Source: Neisseria musculi | GTDB lineage: Bacteria; Pseudomonadota; Gammaproteobacteria; Burkholderiales; Neisseriaceae | Assembly (NCBI RefSeq): GCF_014297595.2 | Contig: NZ_CP060414.2 | Coordinates: 2,356,001-2,420,000, forward strand | DNA: 64,000 nt | Direction: 5' to 3' | Shown: in pieces, positions 31,923-41,877 of the stretch | Numbering within the stretch: the stretch's first letter is position 1 | Layout: each line of letters begins with the position of its first letter | Made by a program: the position numbers and the translations under genes | Notes under the pieces: generated by a model | What the model saw: the letters and a program-made list of their open reading frames with translations, nothing else | What the model was told of the DNA's origin: nothing | Databases searched by the model: none

Positions 31923-33158
31923 ATGGTAAAAGGCAAATACATCAGTGCATTGGATATAGGCACTTCTAAAGTTATCGCATTAATCGGCGAAGTGCACGAA
32001 GATAACGAAATCCATATTATCGGCTTGGGGCAGGCACCTTCGCGCGGCCTCAAAGCCGGCATGGTAACCAATATCGATGCCACCGCCCAAGCCATCAAAC
32101 AGGCCATGGAAGAGGCAGAGCGTATGGCCGACTGCAAAGTCGACAGCGTAACCACAGGTATTGCCGGCAACCATATCCGCAGCCTCAATTCGCAAGGCGT
32201 GGTGAAAATCAAAGACGGCGAAGTTTCCCAAGCCGACATCGACCGCGCCATCGAAACTGCCAAAGCCGTCAATATTCCGCCAGACCACAATATTCTGCAC
32301 ACCGTGGTGCAGGAATACATCATCGACAACCAGCCCGGTGTGAAAGAGCCCATCGGTATGAGCGGGGTGCGCCTGGATACCCGCGTGCACATCATTACCG
32401 GTGCGATTACTGCCCTGCAAAACATTCAAAAATGCGTCAACCGCTGCGGCCTGCATATGGAACAGATTATGCTGCAGCCGTTGGCGAGCGGTCAGGCCGT
32501 GTTAACCGAAGACGAAAAAGACTTGGGCGTTTGTGTAATCGACATCGGTGGCGGCACCACCGACATCGCTGTTTACACCAACGGTGCCATCCGCCATACC
32601 GCTGTGATTCCGGTTGCAGGTGATTTGATTACCAAAGATTTGGCACAAGCCTTGCGCACGCCGCATAACGCCGCCGAATACATCAAAATCAACCACGGCG
32701 TTGCCATCGCCACCATGGAAGGCTTGGATGAAATGATAGAGGTGCCCAGCGTGGGCGACCGCCAGCCGCGCCAGATTTCCCGCCGTGTTTTGGCCAGCGT
32801 AATCGGCCCGAGGGTAGAAGAAATTTTAGAGCTTACCCTTAATGAGCTGCGCCGCAGCGGTTTTCCCGAAGAAGTGCTTACCTCGGGCGTGGTGCTCACC
32901 GGCGGCGCATCGCTGCTTACCGGCATCGTTGATTTGGCCGAAGACGTGTTCAATCTGCCCGCCCGTATCGGCGTGCCGCACGAAATAGGCGGCGTTTCCG
33001 AGCGCATCCGCAACCCCAGGTATGCCACGGCTATCGGCCTTCTCCAGGCCGCCCGAGGCGAAGTTTCAGGTGCCCCCGTTACCGGGGTTGTAGCCATCAG
33101 GGAACCGAAAGAAAACTGGCTGGTCAGGCTGAAAGAATGGTTGAAGAATAATTTTTAA
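31923..33158 (+). CDS. ftsA: cell division ATPase FtsA
   Basis: 411 residues, actin-like. SALDIGTSKVIALIGE at the start, ATP-binding IDIGGGTTDIAVYTNGAI, VVLTGGASLLTG, and the C-terminal membrane-targeting amphipathic helix WLVRLKEWLKNNF. Anchors FtsZ to the inner membrane and recruits later divisome proteins. ATG 31923 follows AATGGGACATC. 130 bases before ftsZ. Confidence 0.97.
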   Translation: MVKGKYISALDIGTSKVIALIGEVHEDNEIHIIGLGQAPSRGLKAGMVTNIDATAQAIKQAMEEAERMADCKVDSVTTGIAGNHIRSLNSQGVVKIKDGEVSQADIDRAIETAKAVNIPPDHNILHTVVQEYIIDNQPGVKEPIGMSGVRLDTRVHIITGAITALQNIQKCVNRCGLHMEQIMLQPLASGQAVLTEDEKDLGVCVIDIGGGTTDIAVYTNGAIRHTAVIPVAGDLITKDLAQALRTPHNAAEYIKINHGVAIATMEGLDEMIEVPSVGDRQPRQISRRVLASVIGPRVEEILELTLNELRRSGFPEEVLTSGVVLTGGASLLTGIVDLAEDVFNLPARIGVPHEIGGVSERIRNPRYATAIGLLQAARGEVSGAPVTGVVAIREPKENWLVRLKEWLKNNF

Positions 33159-33287
33159 AATTCTCGTAAAAATGTAAGAAGAATTTTGCCAGTAAGCAGG
33201 GGCTTCTTATATAATAACGCCAAATTTTGCAGCTATTTAGCCGTCATTTGTTTGCCCGTCCTAACGCAGGGCGCAGAGGAGTATTTT

Positions 33288-34457
33288 ATGGAATTGGTTT
33301 ACGATGTAGTAGAGGCCGCCGCAAGCCCTGCGGTTATTAAAGTTATCGGTATCGGCGGCGGCGGTTGTAATGCCATTAACAATATGATCTTAAATACTGT
33401 TCAAGGGGTGGAATTTATCAGTGCCAATACGGATGCCCAATCTTTGGGCAGAAGCAACGCTGCCAAACGTATTCAGCTGGGCACCAACCTGACACGCGGC
33501 TTGGGTGCGGGTGCCAACCCTGAAATCGGTCGTGCAGCAGCCCAAGAAGACCGAGAGGCCATTGCCGATGCCATCCGCGGTGCCAATATGCTGTTCATTA
33601 CAACCGGCATGGGCGGCGGAACCGGCACGGGAGCTGCTCCCGTTGTTGCAGAAATTGCAAAAGAGCAAGGAATCCTGACCGTTGCCGTGGTAACCCGCCC
33701 GTTCGGCCACGAAGGCAAACGCGTACACATTGCCCAAGAAGGCATGGATCACCTGAAAAGCCAAGTGGATTCCCTGATTGTTATCCCGAACGACAAATTG
33801 ATGACGGCGTTGGGTGAAGACATTACCGTGCGCGAAGCGTTCCGTGCTGCCGATAATGTATTGCGGGATGCAGTTGCCGGTATTTCCGAAGTGGTGACGC
33901 GGCCCGGTTTCATCAACTTGGATTTCGCCGATGTGAAAAATGTGATGAGCATTATGGGCATGGCGATGATGGGTTCAGGTTTCGCGCAAGGTATCGACCG
34001 TGCCCGCTTGGCAACCGAGCAGGCCATTTCCAGCCCGCTGTTGGATGACGTAACCCTAGATGGTGCGCGCGGCGTATTGGTAAACATCACCACGGCGCCC
34101 GGTTGCCTGAAAATGTCTGAATACCGCGAAATCATGAAAGTGGTGGACGAATACGCACATCCGGATGCCGAGCGCAAATATGGTACTGCCGAAGATGAAG
34201 GAATGGAGGAAGACGCTATCCGCGTAACCATCATCGCTACCGGCCTGAAAGAAAACACCGCTGCCGTCCCAAACAACCTGCGCATGGTGAAAACCCAGCA
34301 GGCAACCGGTACAGACGATGGTTTTAGCAACATTAACGGCTTGATCCGTTCCGGCCGCAGCACCCGCAGCATGAATTTGACTGCTTCCGATTTCGCCAAC
34401 CAATCTGTGCTGGACGATTTTGAAATTCCCGCCATTTTACGCCGCCAAGCCGACTAA
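33288..34457 (+). CDS. ftsZ: cell division GTPase FtsZ
   Basis: 389 residues. Tubulin-like GTPase forming the Z ring. IGGGGCNAINNMI near 22-34, the tubulin signature GGGTGTGAAPVVAEIA near 109-124, the T7 loop NLDFADVKNVMS, and the C-terminal FtsA/ZipA-binding peptide DDFEIPAILRRQAD. ATG 33288 with AGAGGAG upstream; the frame is open to 33186 but without support. Ends in an inverted-DUS terminator. Confidence 0.98.
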   Translation: MELVYDVVEAAASPAVIKVIGIGGGGCNAINNMILNTVQGVEFISANTDAQSLGRSNAAKRIQLGTNLTRGLGAGANPEIGRAAAQEDREAIADAIRGANMLFITTGMGGGTGTGAAPVVAEIAKEQGILTVAVVTRPFGHEGKRVHIAQEGMDHLKSQVDSLIVIPNDKLMTALGEDITVREAFRAADNVLRDAVAGISEVVTRPGFINLDFADVKNVMSIMGMAMMGSGFAQGIDRARLATEQAISSPLLDDVTLDGARGVLVNITTAPGCLKMSEYREIMKVVDEYAHPDAERKYGTAEDEGMEEDAIRVTIIATGLKENTAAVPNNLRMVKTQQATGTDDGFSNINGLIRSGRSTRSMNLTASDFANQSVLDDFEIPAILRRQAD

Positions 34458-34480
34458 CCGTTATCGTTTTGATACTTGAA

Positions 34481-34528
34481 AAGGCCGTCTGAAAACCTGC
34501 TTCGGTTTTCAGACGGCCTTTTGATTTT
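34481..34528 (+). terminator. inverted DUS terminator after ftsZ
   Basis: AAGGCCGTCTGAAAACC ... GGTTTTCAGACGGCCTT stem with a short loop, then TTGATTTTT. Marks the end of the dcw transcription unit. Confidence 0.75.
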
Positions 34529-34626
34529 TATTAAATTAATTGCTCTTTTTGGCTGAACTTAAATACACTAACGATAAGTCAAAGTAATATTAACCACCGA
34601 TACCGTTATATCTGAAGGAGCAAAAC

Positions 34627-35183
34627 ATGCATTTGCAAATATTGGCTGTATGCACTTAACCGCATTGGCCGCCTGTCAAAAAGAAGCAACACCCGCTGCG
34701 CCTGCGCAAGCACCGCAGCAGGCAGTAGCACCCACTTCGGGTGAGAGCCTGATCCGCGAGCCGGTTGCCGCGCAAAGCCAACCTGCGCAGGCGATTCAAA
34801 CCAAAACGGTTGGTAACGACACCATCCATCTAACAAAAGCCAAAGTGGTCGGTCAGATTCTGAATGTGGAGTTTGTGGCCGTTCCGCCCAAAGCACCCGA
34901 CGGCAAATACGATTATTTTGCAGGAAGTTCTCATAAATTAGCCGATTTCGACTATATCGATAAAACCACCAGCAAAAAGATTACCCTGTTGCAAGACGAA
35001 AACGGCAAATATATGGCCGATCCCATCAATAATACTCACCATAAAGAAATACGCATTCCCGGCTCCACAAGACACCCGCTAACTATTTCGCTGAAATTCC
35101 CTGCCCCGCCCGAGACTTCACCCACCATCACCATTGATTTTCCTAATATAGGTTCGTTTGAATCCGTTCCCGTGAGCCGTTAA
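34627..35183 (+). pseudogene. small lipoprotein with frameshifted signal peptide
   Basis: A good ribosome site (GAAGGAG) precedes ATG 34627, but that frame stops after ten codons. The main frame (from ATG 34650) begins MHLTALAACQK, i.e. only the last part of a lipoprotein signal with the lipobox LAAC. Adding one base near 34638 would join the two and restore a normal signal peptide. The rest is about 165 residues with a Pro/Ala/Gln-rich linker and a beta-rich end (KAKVVGQILNVEFVAVPPKAP), family unknown. Translation from 34650 would give a 9-residue signal, too short to work. Confidence 0.6.
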
Positions 35184-35197
35184 GTTTTCGGATACGG

Positions 35198-35242
35198 GGT
35201 TTTCAGACGGCCTATCAATCAAGATCAGGCCGTCTGAAAACC
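35198..35242. terminator. inverted DUS terminator
   Basis: GGTTTTCAGACGGCCT facing AGGCCGTCTGAAAACC with a 13-base loop, right after the lipoprotein frame. Confidence 0.65.
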
Positions 35243-35325
35243 GTTTCGCCGAAAAATTTAAAAAAAACAGCCATATCCGCACATAATTGGGCTTGAATCC
35301 GAATATGTCGGCGCTGCGGCTAAGA

Positions 35326-35517
35326 TTAGGGAGTGTAGCCGGAAAGCGCTGCGGCGGTATTTTTGGTTAAAATCCGCATCTGCTGCTTTTAGGTAGCATA
35401 GCGGACTTGCGAAGCTAAAATGCTCGCAAGATGTTCAATCTTGCTGTGCTTTTTGCCTTGCATCTGCAGATTTTCCCTCAAAAAACGCTTCACAAGCCTT
35501 CTGACTACACTCCCTAA
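35326..35517. repeat. 192-bp MITE-like element
   Basis: Bounded by TTAGGGAGTGTAG and CTACACTCCCTAA, inverted copies that continue imperfectly inward (CCGGAAAGCGC versus TCAGAAGGCTTG reversed). The interior has no gene. Size and ends suggest a non-autonomous transposable element. It fills most of the 370-base gap between the two lipoprotein genes. Confidence 0.65.
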
Positions 35518-35553
35518 GTTAATCCGACTTTAATTTTTTTAAAGAGCAATCCG

Positions 35554-36246
35554 ATGAACGCCACAACCGCATTTTCCCTTTTTGCCGCCGTTGCCTTATG
35601 CGCCTGCAACCCGCAATCTTCAGGCAGCCAAGCACCTGCCGCTGCCGCCTCCGCCCAAAACACGCAGGCGGAAACGCCGCCGCCTGCTTCTGTGCCCGCG
35701 CAAGCCGCACCGGCCCAACAAGCCCAACCCGCATCATCTGCTTTGCAAACAGCCGAGCCGCAACCTGCTGCCGCACAAACAACTTCTGCCCCCGTTTCAT
35801 CAGTTTCTGCACAAGGCAGTAATCTGTCGGCAACCGGCAGCAGCCTGAGCGCGCAGCAAACGGGGTTCAATATCGAAATCAATCTGGCTTCCGATGTGTT
35901 GTTCGATTTCGATAAGGCCGATTTGAAACCCGAGGCTGATGCCGAGCTGCAAAAGGCCGCCGAAGTGATACGCGAAAAGGGCAAAGGGCTGATTCTGATC
36001 ACAGGCCACACCGATAGCAAGGGCAGCAAAGCCTACAATAAAAAGCTCTCGCTGGCGCGCGCAGAGGCCGTGAAGCAATGGTTTGAAAAACACGGCCTGC
36101 ATTATGATTACCAAACCGATGGCAAAGGCGCGGCCGATCCAATTGCGCCGAACACCAACGAAGACGGCAACGACAACCCCGAAGGCCGCGCCAAAAACCG
36201 CCGCGTAGAAATCGTGATCAACAAAACCAAGCGGTTGGGTGAATAA
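35554..36246 (+). CDS. OmpA-family lipoprotein
   Basis: 230 residues. Signal with lipobox LCAC (Cys18), a long Ala/Pro/Gln linker (about 20-105), then an OmpA-like peptidoglycan-binding domain: SDVLFDFDKADLKPEADAEL, LILITGHTDSKGSKAYNKKLSLARAEAVKQW split across 145-175, and NRRVEIVI. It would tether the outer membrane to the wall in the periplasm. Pal-like in layout but no tol genes lie nearby. Preceded by AAAGAGCAATCC. Confidence 0.88.
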   Translation: MNATTAFSLFAAVALCACNPQSSGSQAPAAAASAQNTQAETPPPASVPAQAAPAQQAQPASSALQTAEPQPAAAQTTSAPVSSVSAQGSNLSATGSSLSAQQTGFNIEINLASDVLFDFDKADLKPEADAELQKAAEVIREKGKGLILITGHTDSKGSKAYNKKLSLARAEAVKQWFEKHGLHYDYQTDGKGAADPIAPNTNEDGNDNPEGRAKNRRVEIVINKTKRLGE

Positions 36247-36304
36247 ACGGTTTTCATAGGTTGAAATTTTTGCAAAAAAGCCGTCGTAATCCTGAATTTA
36301 TTTA

Positions 36305-36955
36305 GGGGCTTACGAAGCAAAATCAGCAAAAATGATGTTAAGCTTCTGATATACCTATTAAAAACAAATACCAAAAGTTCAGTAAAATTACCGAATCAAA
36401 ATTCCGTCAAATCCTGCGCCTTTTCACACTTGATTTGACCGCTTCCGATACCGCCAGACTCACCGGCACCAGTACCCAAAGTGCCAATATCTGTTTCTCA
36501 AACTGCGTTGCCGTATGGCTGCTGAATGTGAACGGCAAACTCCCTCTGCCGGTGTGGTCGAACTGGACGAATCCTACTTCGGCTCCAAACGCATCCGAGG
36601 GCGGGCGGGGGAGAGGGAGGCAAAACCATTGTTTTCGGCATCTTAAAACGGGACGACAAAGTCTATACCGAAGCGGCTATCACGGCTTGGTTGATATGGG
36701 CTGTGAAAAGCACTTCAGGGTACATCATGGTGTAGACGAGTTCGCCCGGGGTGCGCAACACATTAACGGCATCGAATTGTTTTGGGGTTATGCCAAAAAC
36801 CGCTTGGTTAAATTTAACGGTGTACCGAAACAGACTTTTTATTTACATTTAAAGGAAACCTAATTTCGCTTCAATCACAGGCATGATGATCTGTATTAGT
36901 CTTGCTTAAAATACTGAGAAATCGACCCTTGGGCTAATTTTGCTTCCTAAGCCCC
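36305..36955 (+). mobile_element. degenerate IS1595-family insertion sequence
   Basis: Ends AGGGGCTTACGAAGCAAAAT and ATTTTGCTTCCTAAGCCCCT, inverted with few differences. Plus-strand coding resembles an IS1595-type transposase: KFSKITESKFRQILRLF near 36378, then frameshifts, then RGYHGLVDMG-like and HINGIELFWGYAKNRLVKFN near 36765-36820. Several frames and lost segments make it inactive. A different subtype from the other two copies in the window, judging by its ends. Confidence 0.7.
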
Positions 36956-37007
36956 TTCTTTATTGCAAGCCCTTGCCCAAGTCATTTGATTACTAGGGTT
37001 GTTGATA

Positions 37008-37043
37008 AATATAAGGGGCTGATCTACTTCGGCCCCTTATATT
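37008..37043 (-). terminator. potE terminator
   Basis: Hairpin AATATAAGGGGC / GCCCCTTATATT with a 12-base loop, 17 bases past the potE stop on the minus strand. Confidence 0.65.
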
Positions 37044-37059
37044 ATTTTAATGGTTAGCT

Positions 37060-38376
37060 TTAGAATGGTTCGTTCAAATCATATTTTCTAGAAACTACTT
37101 TGCCATATAATACCCAGCCTGCGAATACGGCAATACTGCCCCAATACATTGCCTCCATACCCGAGCTGTAAAGCGCATAGAAACTGTACAGATTACCGAT
37201 AAAAGCAATGATGCTGGTGAATACCATTTCTTTATGCGGAACATCGCTGGTTTTTTGCAACACAATAATTGCCGACATTGACAGGATATACGGTATTAAA
37301 TTGGTTACTACAGCTAGATTCACCAAAATATCGAACTGTTTGCTCAAACCCTCGTCCATAGTCATCAAAGCCAACACGGTTTGTATTGAAGCGATGATAA
37401 TCATACCGAGTATAGGAGTATTGTTGGAGGTTGCTTTGCCAAACTGTGGGATAAAGTAGCCTTCATCGGCACCAGCTTTAAACACTTGCGCGATGGTAAA
37501 CTGCCAACCTAATAGTGATCCTGTGCAGGAAATGATCAGCAAACCCATTACAATTTGACCAATGGTGTTGTTAAACATTGAAGCAAACACCAATCCGAAA
37601 GGGGCATCAGTTGATGCTAATTGAGTGTTGGGTACAATACCGGCTACTACATTGGTGGAAACAATGTAAATAATGGCAGTTAGCAGCGTTCCCCATAGTA
37701 CTGCAATCGGCACGTTTTTCTCGGGGTTGTCTACGGCATCGGAATTGGCACAGGCCGACTCTAAACCTAAAAACGCCCACAAAGTAATCGCGATAGAAGA
37801 CGGAATTGCCTCAAACAGCCCCATATTGTGTGGGTTCCATGCGTCAGCATACATTGATGGGCTGAACCAGAACCAGCCGATAATCGATACGCCGATAACC
37901 GGAATAATTGCACCCCAAACGGTTATACCGCTGATTTTACCGGTAATGCCGGCACCGCCAAAGTTGGCTACCATCGTCAGCCAAACAAAAATAATTGCCC
38001 CTAAAGCAGCTTGAAAAGGCGATAGCTGCCAGTTCATTAACACGGCTAGATAGCCCACTGCGGAAATGGCGATTGCCACATTAGCAATCAATAGTGAGAC
38101 GGCATAAGTGTAGTTGGCCATAAAATTTCCGGATTTACCGAATGAATATTCGGCATAACCGCCCATGCCGCCCGATTTAGTACTGAAACGGCCGCATTTG
38201 GCAAACGCATAAGCCAAACACATCGAACCAACAGCGGTTACCAACCAAGATAAAATCGAAATCGTGCCGACCTGCGCCAGTTTGGACGGCAGCATAATGA
38301 TGCCAGACCCCATCATATTAATCACAGTAAGAATAGTGAGCTGCACTACGCTCATTTTACTTTTGGAAGATGACAT
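37060..38376 (-). CDS. potE: putrescine-ornithine antiporter PotE
   Basis: 438 residues, twelve membrane helices, APC superfamily. Exchanges external ornithine for internal putrescine. N-terminal VVQLTILTVINMMGSGIIMLP and GGMGGYAEYSFGKSG are the PotE/CadB signature, and WAFLGLESACANSD is the substrate-binding region. ATG at 38376 after AAGGAC. It follows speF on the same strand with 70 bases between, as in enterobacteria, where the pair is acid- and ornithine-induced. AT-rich compared with core genes, suggesting acquisition, perhaps from a Pasteurellaceae or enteric donor. Confidence 0.93.
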   Translation of the reverse strand: MSSSKSKMSVVQLTILTVINMMGSGIIMLPSKLAQVGTISILSWLVTAVGSMCLAYAFAKCGRFSTKSGGMGGYAEYSFGKSGNFMANYTYAVSLLIANVAIAISAVGYLAVLMNWQLSPFQAALGAIIFVWLTMVANFGGAGITGKISGITVWGAIIPVIGVSIIGWFWFSPSMYADAWNPHNMGLFEAIPSSIAITLWAFLGLESACANSDAVDNPEKNVPIAVLWGTLLTAIIYIVSTNVVAGIVPNTQLASTDAPFGLVFASMFNNTIGQIVMGLLIISCTGSLLGWQFTIAQVFKAGADEGYFIPQFGKATSNNTPILGMIIIASIQTVLALMTMDEGLSKQFDILVNLAVVTNLIPYILSMSAIIVLQKTSDVPHKEMVFTSIIAFIGNLYSFYALYSSGMEAMYWGSIAVFAGWVLYGKVVSRKYDLNEPF

Positions 38377-38446
38377 GATTTGTCCTTTCGTTTTTCAGAC
38401 TGCCCTTGGAAAGACTGTGCCTTTTCAGACAGCCTGAAGTCGGCCG

Positions 38447-40609
38447 TTATTTAACAATCACATGACCATAGGCACGGCGGCTGCCATCGGGTTCCTCCTG
38501 CAAATAAACCCCTTGGATTTCCGGTTCGAAACCAGGAAGGCAGTTGATGCCTTCTTCTAATGCCAGGAAGTATTTCTGCACTGCACCACCCCAAATCTCG
38601 CCTGGAACGGTACACAATACGCCGGGCGGATAAGGCAACGCACCTTCGGCAGCAATTTGGCCCTCGATTTCGCTCAAGCGCACCAGTTTTACTTCGTTGC
38701 GAATCAGGCATTGTTGTGCATCGTAGGCACTCATAGCCTGCTTGGGCCAACCATCGCGGCGGAACATTTGCCGTTGCAGCTCTTTCATGTTGTTGCGTTT
38801 GTAGAAATCATGCATTTCCTGGCAAAGACGACGGATGGTGTAGCCACGGTAATAGTTTTCGTTTTTACCGTATACAGAGGGCACCACATCTTTCATTAGG
38901 CTGTTGTCTGCAATGTGTTGCTCGAAGCGGGCAATCAGTGCGGCCAAATGCTGCACTTTTGCTAAATTTTCAGACGGCGTGAGCAGGAAAAGAATAGAGT
39001 TCAAATCACATTTTTCCGGCACAATGCCGTTGTCGCGCAAGAAATTAGCCAAGATGGTAGCCGGCACACCGAAATCCTCGTATTCTCCGGTTTTCACATC
39101 GATGCCCGGTGTTGTCAGCAATAATTTACACGGGTCGACAAAATATTGGTCTCGAGCATAGCCTGGAAAAGCATGCCAGCGTGCGCCTGGTTCGAATTTG
39201 AAGAAACGCAAATCGGTAGCGATGGTTTCGGTAGGATAATCTTGCCAAGGTTTGCCTTCAACGGTTTCCGGCACAAACGGCTTGATCATGCTGCAATGGT
39301 TCAACAGCAGTTTGCGTGCTTCAATACCGATGGTTACGCATTTGTGCCACAGCTTACGGCCAGCTTCGCCTTCGTGCATTTTGGCATTCACATCCAAAGA
39401 GGCAAACATCGGATAGAACGGGCTGGTGGAAGCTTGCAGCATAAAGGCATTGTTAAAGCGTTTGTGGTTGCAATAACGTTTTTGGCCTTTGATGTGCTTG
39501 TCTTTTTTGTGAATTTGAGAAGTTTGCGAGAAGCCCGACTGTTGTTTGTGAACCGATTGGGTAACAATAATGCCGGGGTCGTTTTCATTCAGTTCCAAAA
39601 GCAGCGGAGAACAATCACGCATCATTGGGATAAACTGCTCATAGCCAACCCATGCCGAGTCAAACAGAATGTAATCGCACAGATGGCCGATTTTATCCAC
39701 CACCTGGCGGGCGTTGTAAATTGTACCGTCGTAAGTGCCCAATTGGATTACGGTCAAGCGGAACGGACGCGCTTCATTGGCACGCTCAGGCGCAACCTGA
39801 CGGATTTGTTCGCGGATATAGGTCTCATTGAAGCAGGCTGCGTCAATACCGCCGATAAAGCCGTAAGGGTTGCGAGCAGTTTCCAAGTACACGGGCTTGG
39901 CACCGTTTATAATCAGCGCACCCATGTGGATGGACTTGTGGTTGTTGCGGTCGAACAGTACCAAATCATCTTTAGCCAGTAGTGCACTGGTAACCACTTT
40001 GTTGGAAGATGAAGTGCCGTTGAGTACGAAATAGGTCTTATCGGCGTTATACACTTTGGCAGCATGTTGTTGAGCGGCACAGGCAGGGCCTTCATGGATC
40101 AGTAAATCCCCCAGGCGCACATCGGCATTGCACAAATCAGCCCGGAATACGTTCTCACCGAAGAAATGGAAAAATTCACGTCCGGCCGGATGTTGGGCAA
40201 AGAACTGGCCGCCTTGATGGCCAGGGCAGTCAAATGCTGCATAACCACGTTTGGTATAGTGTTTGAGAGCATTGAAGAAAGGCGGTGCAAGATTGTCGGC
40301 ATATTGATCGGCAGCAGCATCAATCTGTTTGCCGTAATAATGGCGATTGCCGAAACCGATTTGAATTACACCGCTAAATTGCGGCAAAAAGCTTTCAGGT
40401 AGTGTTTCTTCAGGTTGAACTGCTGCAAACAGTGGCACACCAAAGCCGGTTCCCTTAATTTTTTCGGCGGCGAAAGAAACATCGTCCACTGATGCTACTG
40501 CAGCAGCAACATTGGTGAAATCTGTTTTCCTAATATCAACGATTTCATATTCGCTGATAAAGCTGTCCCGCACAGAAGGGCTGGCAGCGATTTTAAGATA
40601 TTTCATCAT
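38447..40609 (-). CDS. speF: inducible ornithine decarboxylase SpeF
   Basis: 720 residues, fold-type I PLP decarboxylase. Turns ornithine into putrescine plus CO2, consuming a proton. N-terminal wing domain, then the PLP core with TYFVLNGTSSSNKVV, FDRNNHKSIH, DSAWVGYEQF and the PLP lysine in TQSVHKQQSGFSQ (about residue 355). With potE it forms an acid-resistance and putrescine-export module. Two ATGs in tandem; AGGAGG is only 2 bases from the first but 5 from the second (40606), so the second may be the real start. Confidence 0.95.
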   Translation of the reverse strand: MMKYLKIAASPSVRDSFISEYEIVDIRKTDFTNVAAAVASVDDVSFAAEKIKGTGFGVPLFAAVQPEETLPESFLPQFSGVIQIGFGNRHYYGKQIDAAADQYADNLAPPFFNALKHYTKRGYAAFDCPGHQGGQFFAQHPAGREFFHFFGENVFRADLCNADVRLGDLLIHEGPACAAQQHAAKVYNADKTYFVLNGTSSSNKVVTSALLAKDDLVLFDRNNHKSIHMGALIINGAKPVYLETARNPYGFIGGIDAACFNETYIREQIRQVAPERANEARPFRLTVIQLGTYDGTIYNARQVVDKIGHLCDYILFDSAWVGYEQFIPMMRDCSPLLLELNENDPGIIVTQSVHKQQSGFSQTSQIHKKDKHIKGQKRYCNHKRFNNAFMLQASTSPFYPMFASLDVNAKMHEGEAGRKLWHKCVTIGIEARKLLLNHCSMIKPFVPETVEGKPWQDYPTETIATDLRFFKFEPGARWHAFPGYARDQYFVDPCKLLLTTPGIDVKTGEYEDFGVPATILANFLRDNGIVPEKCDLNSILFLLTPSENLAKVQHLAALIARFEQHIADNSLMKDVVPSVYGKNENYYRGYTIRRLCQEMHDFYKRNNMKELQRQMFRRDGWPKQAMSAYDAQQCLIRNEVKLVRLSEIEGQIAAEGALPYPPGVLCTVPGEIWGGAVQKYFLALEEGINCLPGFEPEIQGVYLQEEPDGSRRAYGHVIVK

Positions 40610-41012
40610 ACGCCTCCTAATAAGGATTGTTGGAAAATTGATTCGGCATTATTTTATGCTTGTGGATTTCTTATTTCAAGAATCTAAAATAATAAATTTC
40701 TTTTAATAAACAAAATATTAAAGTTAAAATATTAAAATTTGACCTTTATTAAATATATTTCAATAGAGAAATTTTTCATATGTATAAAGCGTATAATCGC
40801 ACTTTCATATCTTAATTTTGATACTGTTTTAACCAAGAGATATGATTTTTGAGTTGGAAAAAACTATTTGGTGATAATAGGGTACGGCTTGGTATTTGAA
40901 GTTGGGTGTATATTTGGACATAAGAAAACCGCACCTTTTAAAGTTGGGGAAGTGTCTAACTTTAAAAGGTGCAGTTCAGCATTTCAGACGGCCTGAAAGT
41001 TTCAAATAAACC
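40610..41012. other. AT-rich intergenic region upstream of speF
   Basis: No gene of normal size. On the minus strand a ten-codon frame (MPNQFSNNPY) ends in TAG overlapping the speF ribosome site, a possible leader peptide. At 40931-40972 a perfect 15-bp hairpin GCACCTTTTAAAGTT / AACTTTAAAAGGTGC lies beside the decayed Dnd-like locus and may be a terminator or an old element end. One DUS near 40985. Confidence 0.5.
40931..40972. terminator. perfect 15-bp hairpin
   Basis: Stem GCACCTTTTAAAGTT with a 12-base loop. No T-run on either side, so terminator function is uncertain. Confidence 0.45.
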
Positions 41013-41877
41013 TTATACATCAAAACCATGCAGGAAATATAGTGTTCCGTTATCCCATTTAACCAAATGATCGCCTTTGCCGAGCAGGTTTTCGGCACCA
41101 GTTTCGTCCAAGATAATCTTGGATTCGGTTGATTTTTGTACGCTTAATGCAATGCGTGCTGGTAAATTGCTGCGCAGCGTACCATCCAATACTTTCGCAT
41201 CGGGACGCTGGGTGTTTAAAATCAAATGGATACCCGAAGCCCTTGCTTTTTCAGCCAACATCATCAGTTGTTTTTCAATACCGTCATGGTGCTTAAGTAG
41301 GTTGGCTAGCTCATCAACCACAATTACGCGGTAGCGTGGGCGGATATGCCTAGGAAGCTGGGCAAGTTTTTCAACGCGATGTTGGCTCATCAGCGCGTAG
41401 CGGCGTTCCGACTCTTCCACGCTCTCAAGCAGGAATTGATACATTTCATCGTAATCGTCCCAAATTCGCTCTTCGTAGAGGTCTTCTTCGTTTCAAATAT
41501 GCGGTAATCGACTTTTTTCGGGTCGAGAATTGCCACCTCCATTTTGTCCTGTCCTTTGCACAAATCAAACAGGCTGCGCAGCAGCGTACGCACAAATACG
41601 GATTTGCCTGAACCTGTTGTACCGCCGATAAGCAGGTGCGGCGCAGAAGCCAAATCCTTAAAATGAGCTTCGCCATATTCGTCTATACCGATGCACACGG
41701 GTAGCGTGTAATCTTTATCATAGTTTTGCAGGGCTTCAGCAAATTTTTCCACGTCTAATTTATGCCATGTTTTTTCATCACGCAGCAGCTTTACATCATA
41801 GGCATGGCTTTCGTTGTTGTAACACGGCACAATATATAGGGCGCTTTCTTTTACACCTAATTCCGAACATAATCCTT

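Noticed and set aside
41013..41830. Calling the motor gene the cell-division translocase ftsK
   Set aside because: No membrane helices or gamma domain, wrong neighbourhood, and the gene is broken while FtsK is normally important; it belongs to the decayed accessory locus.
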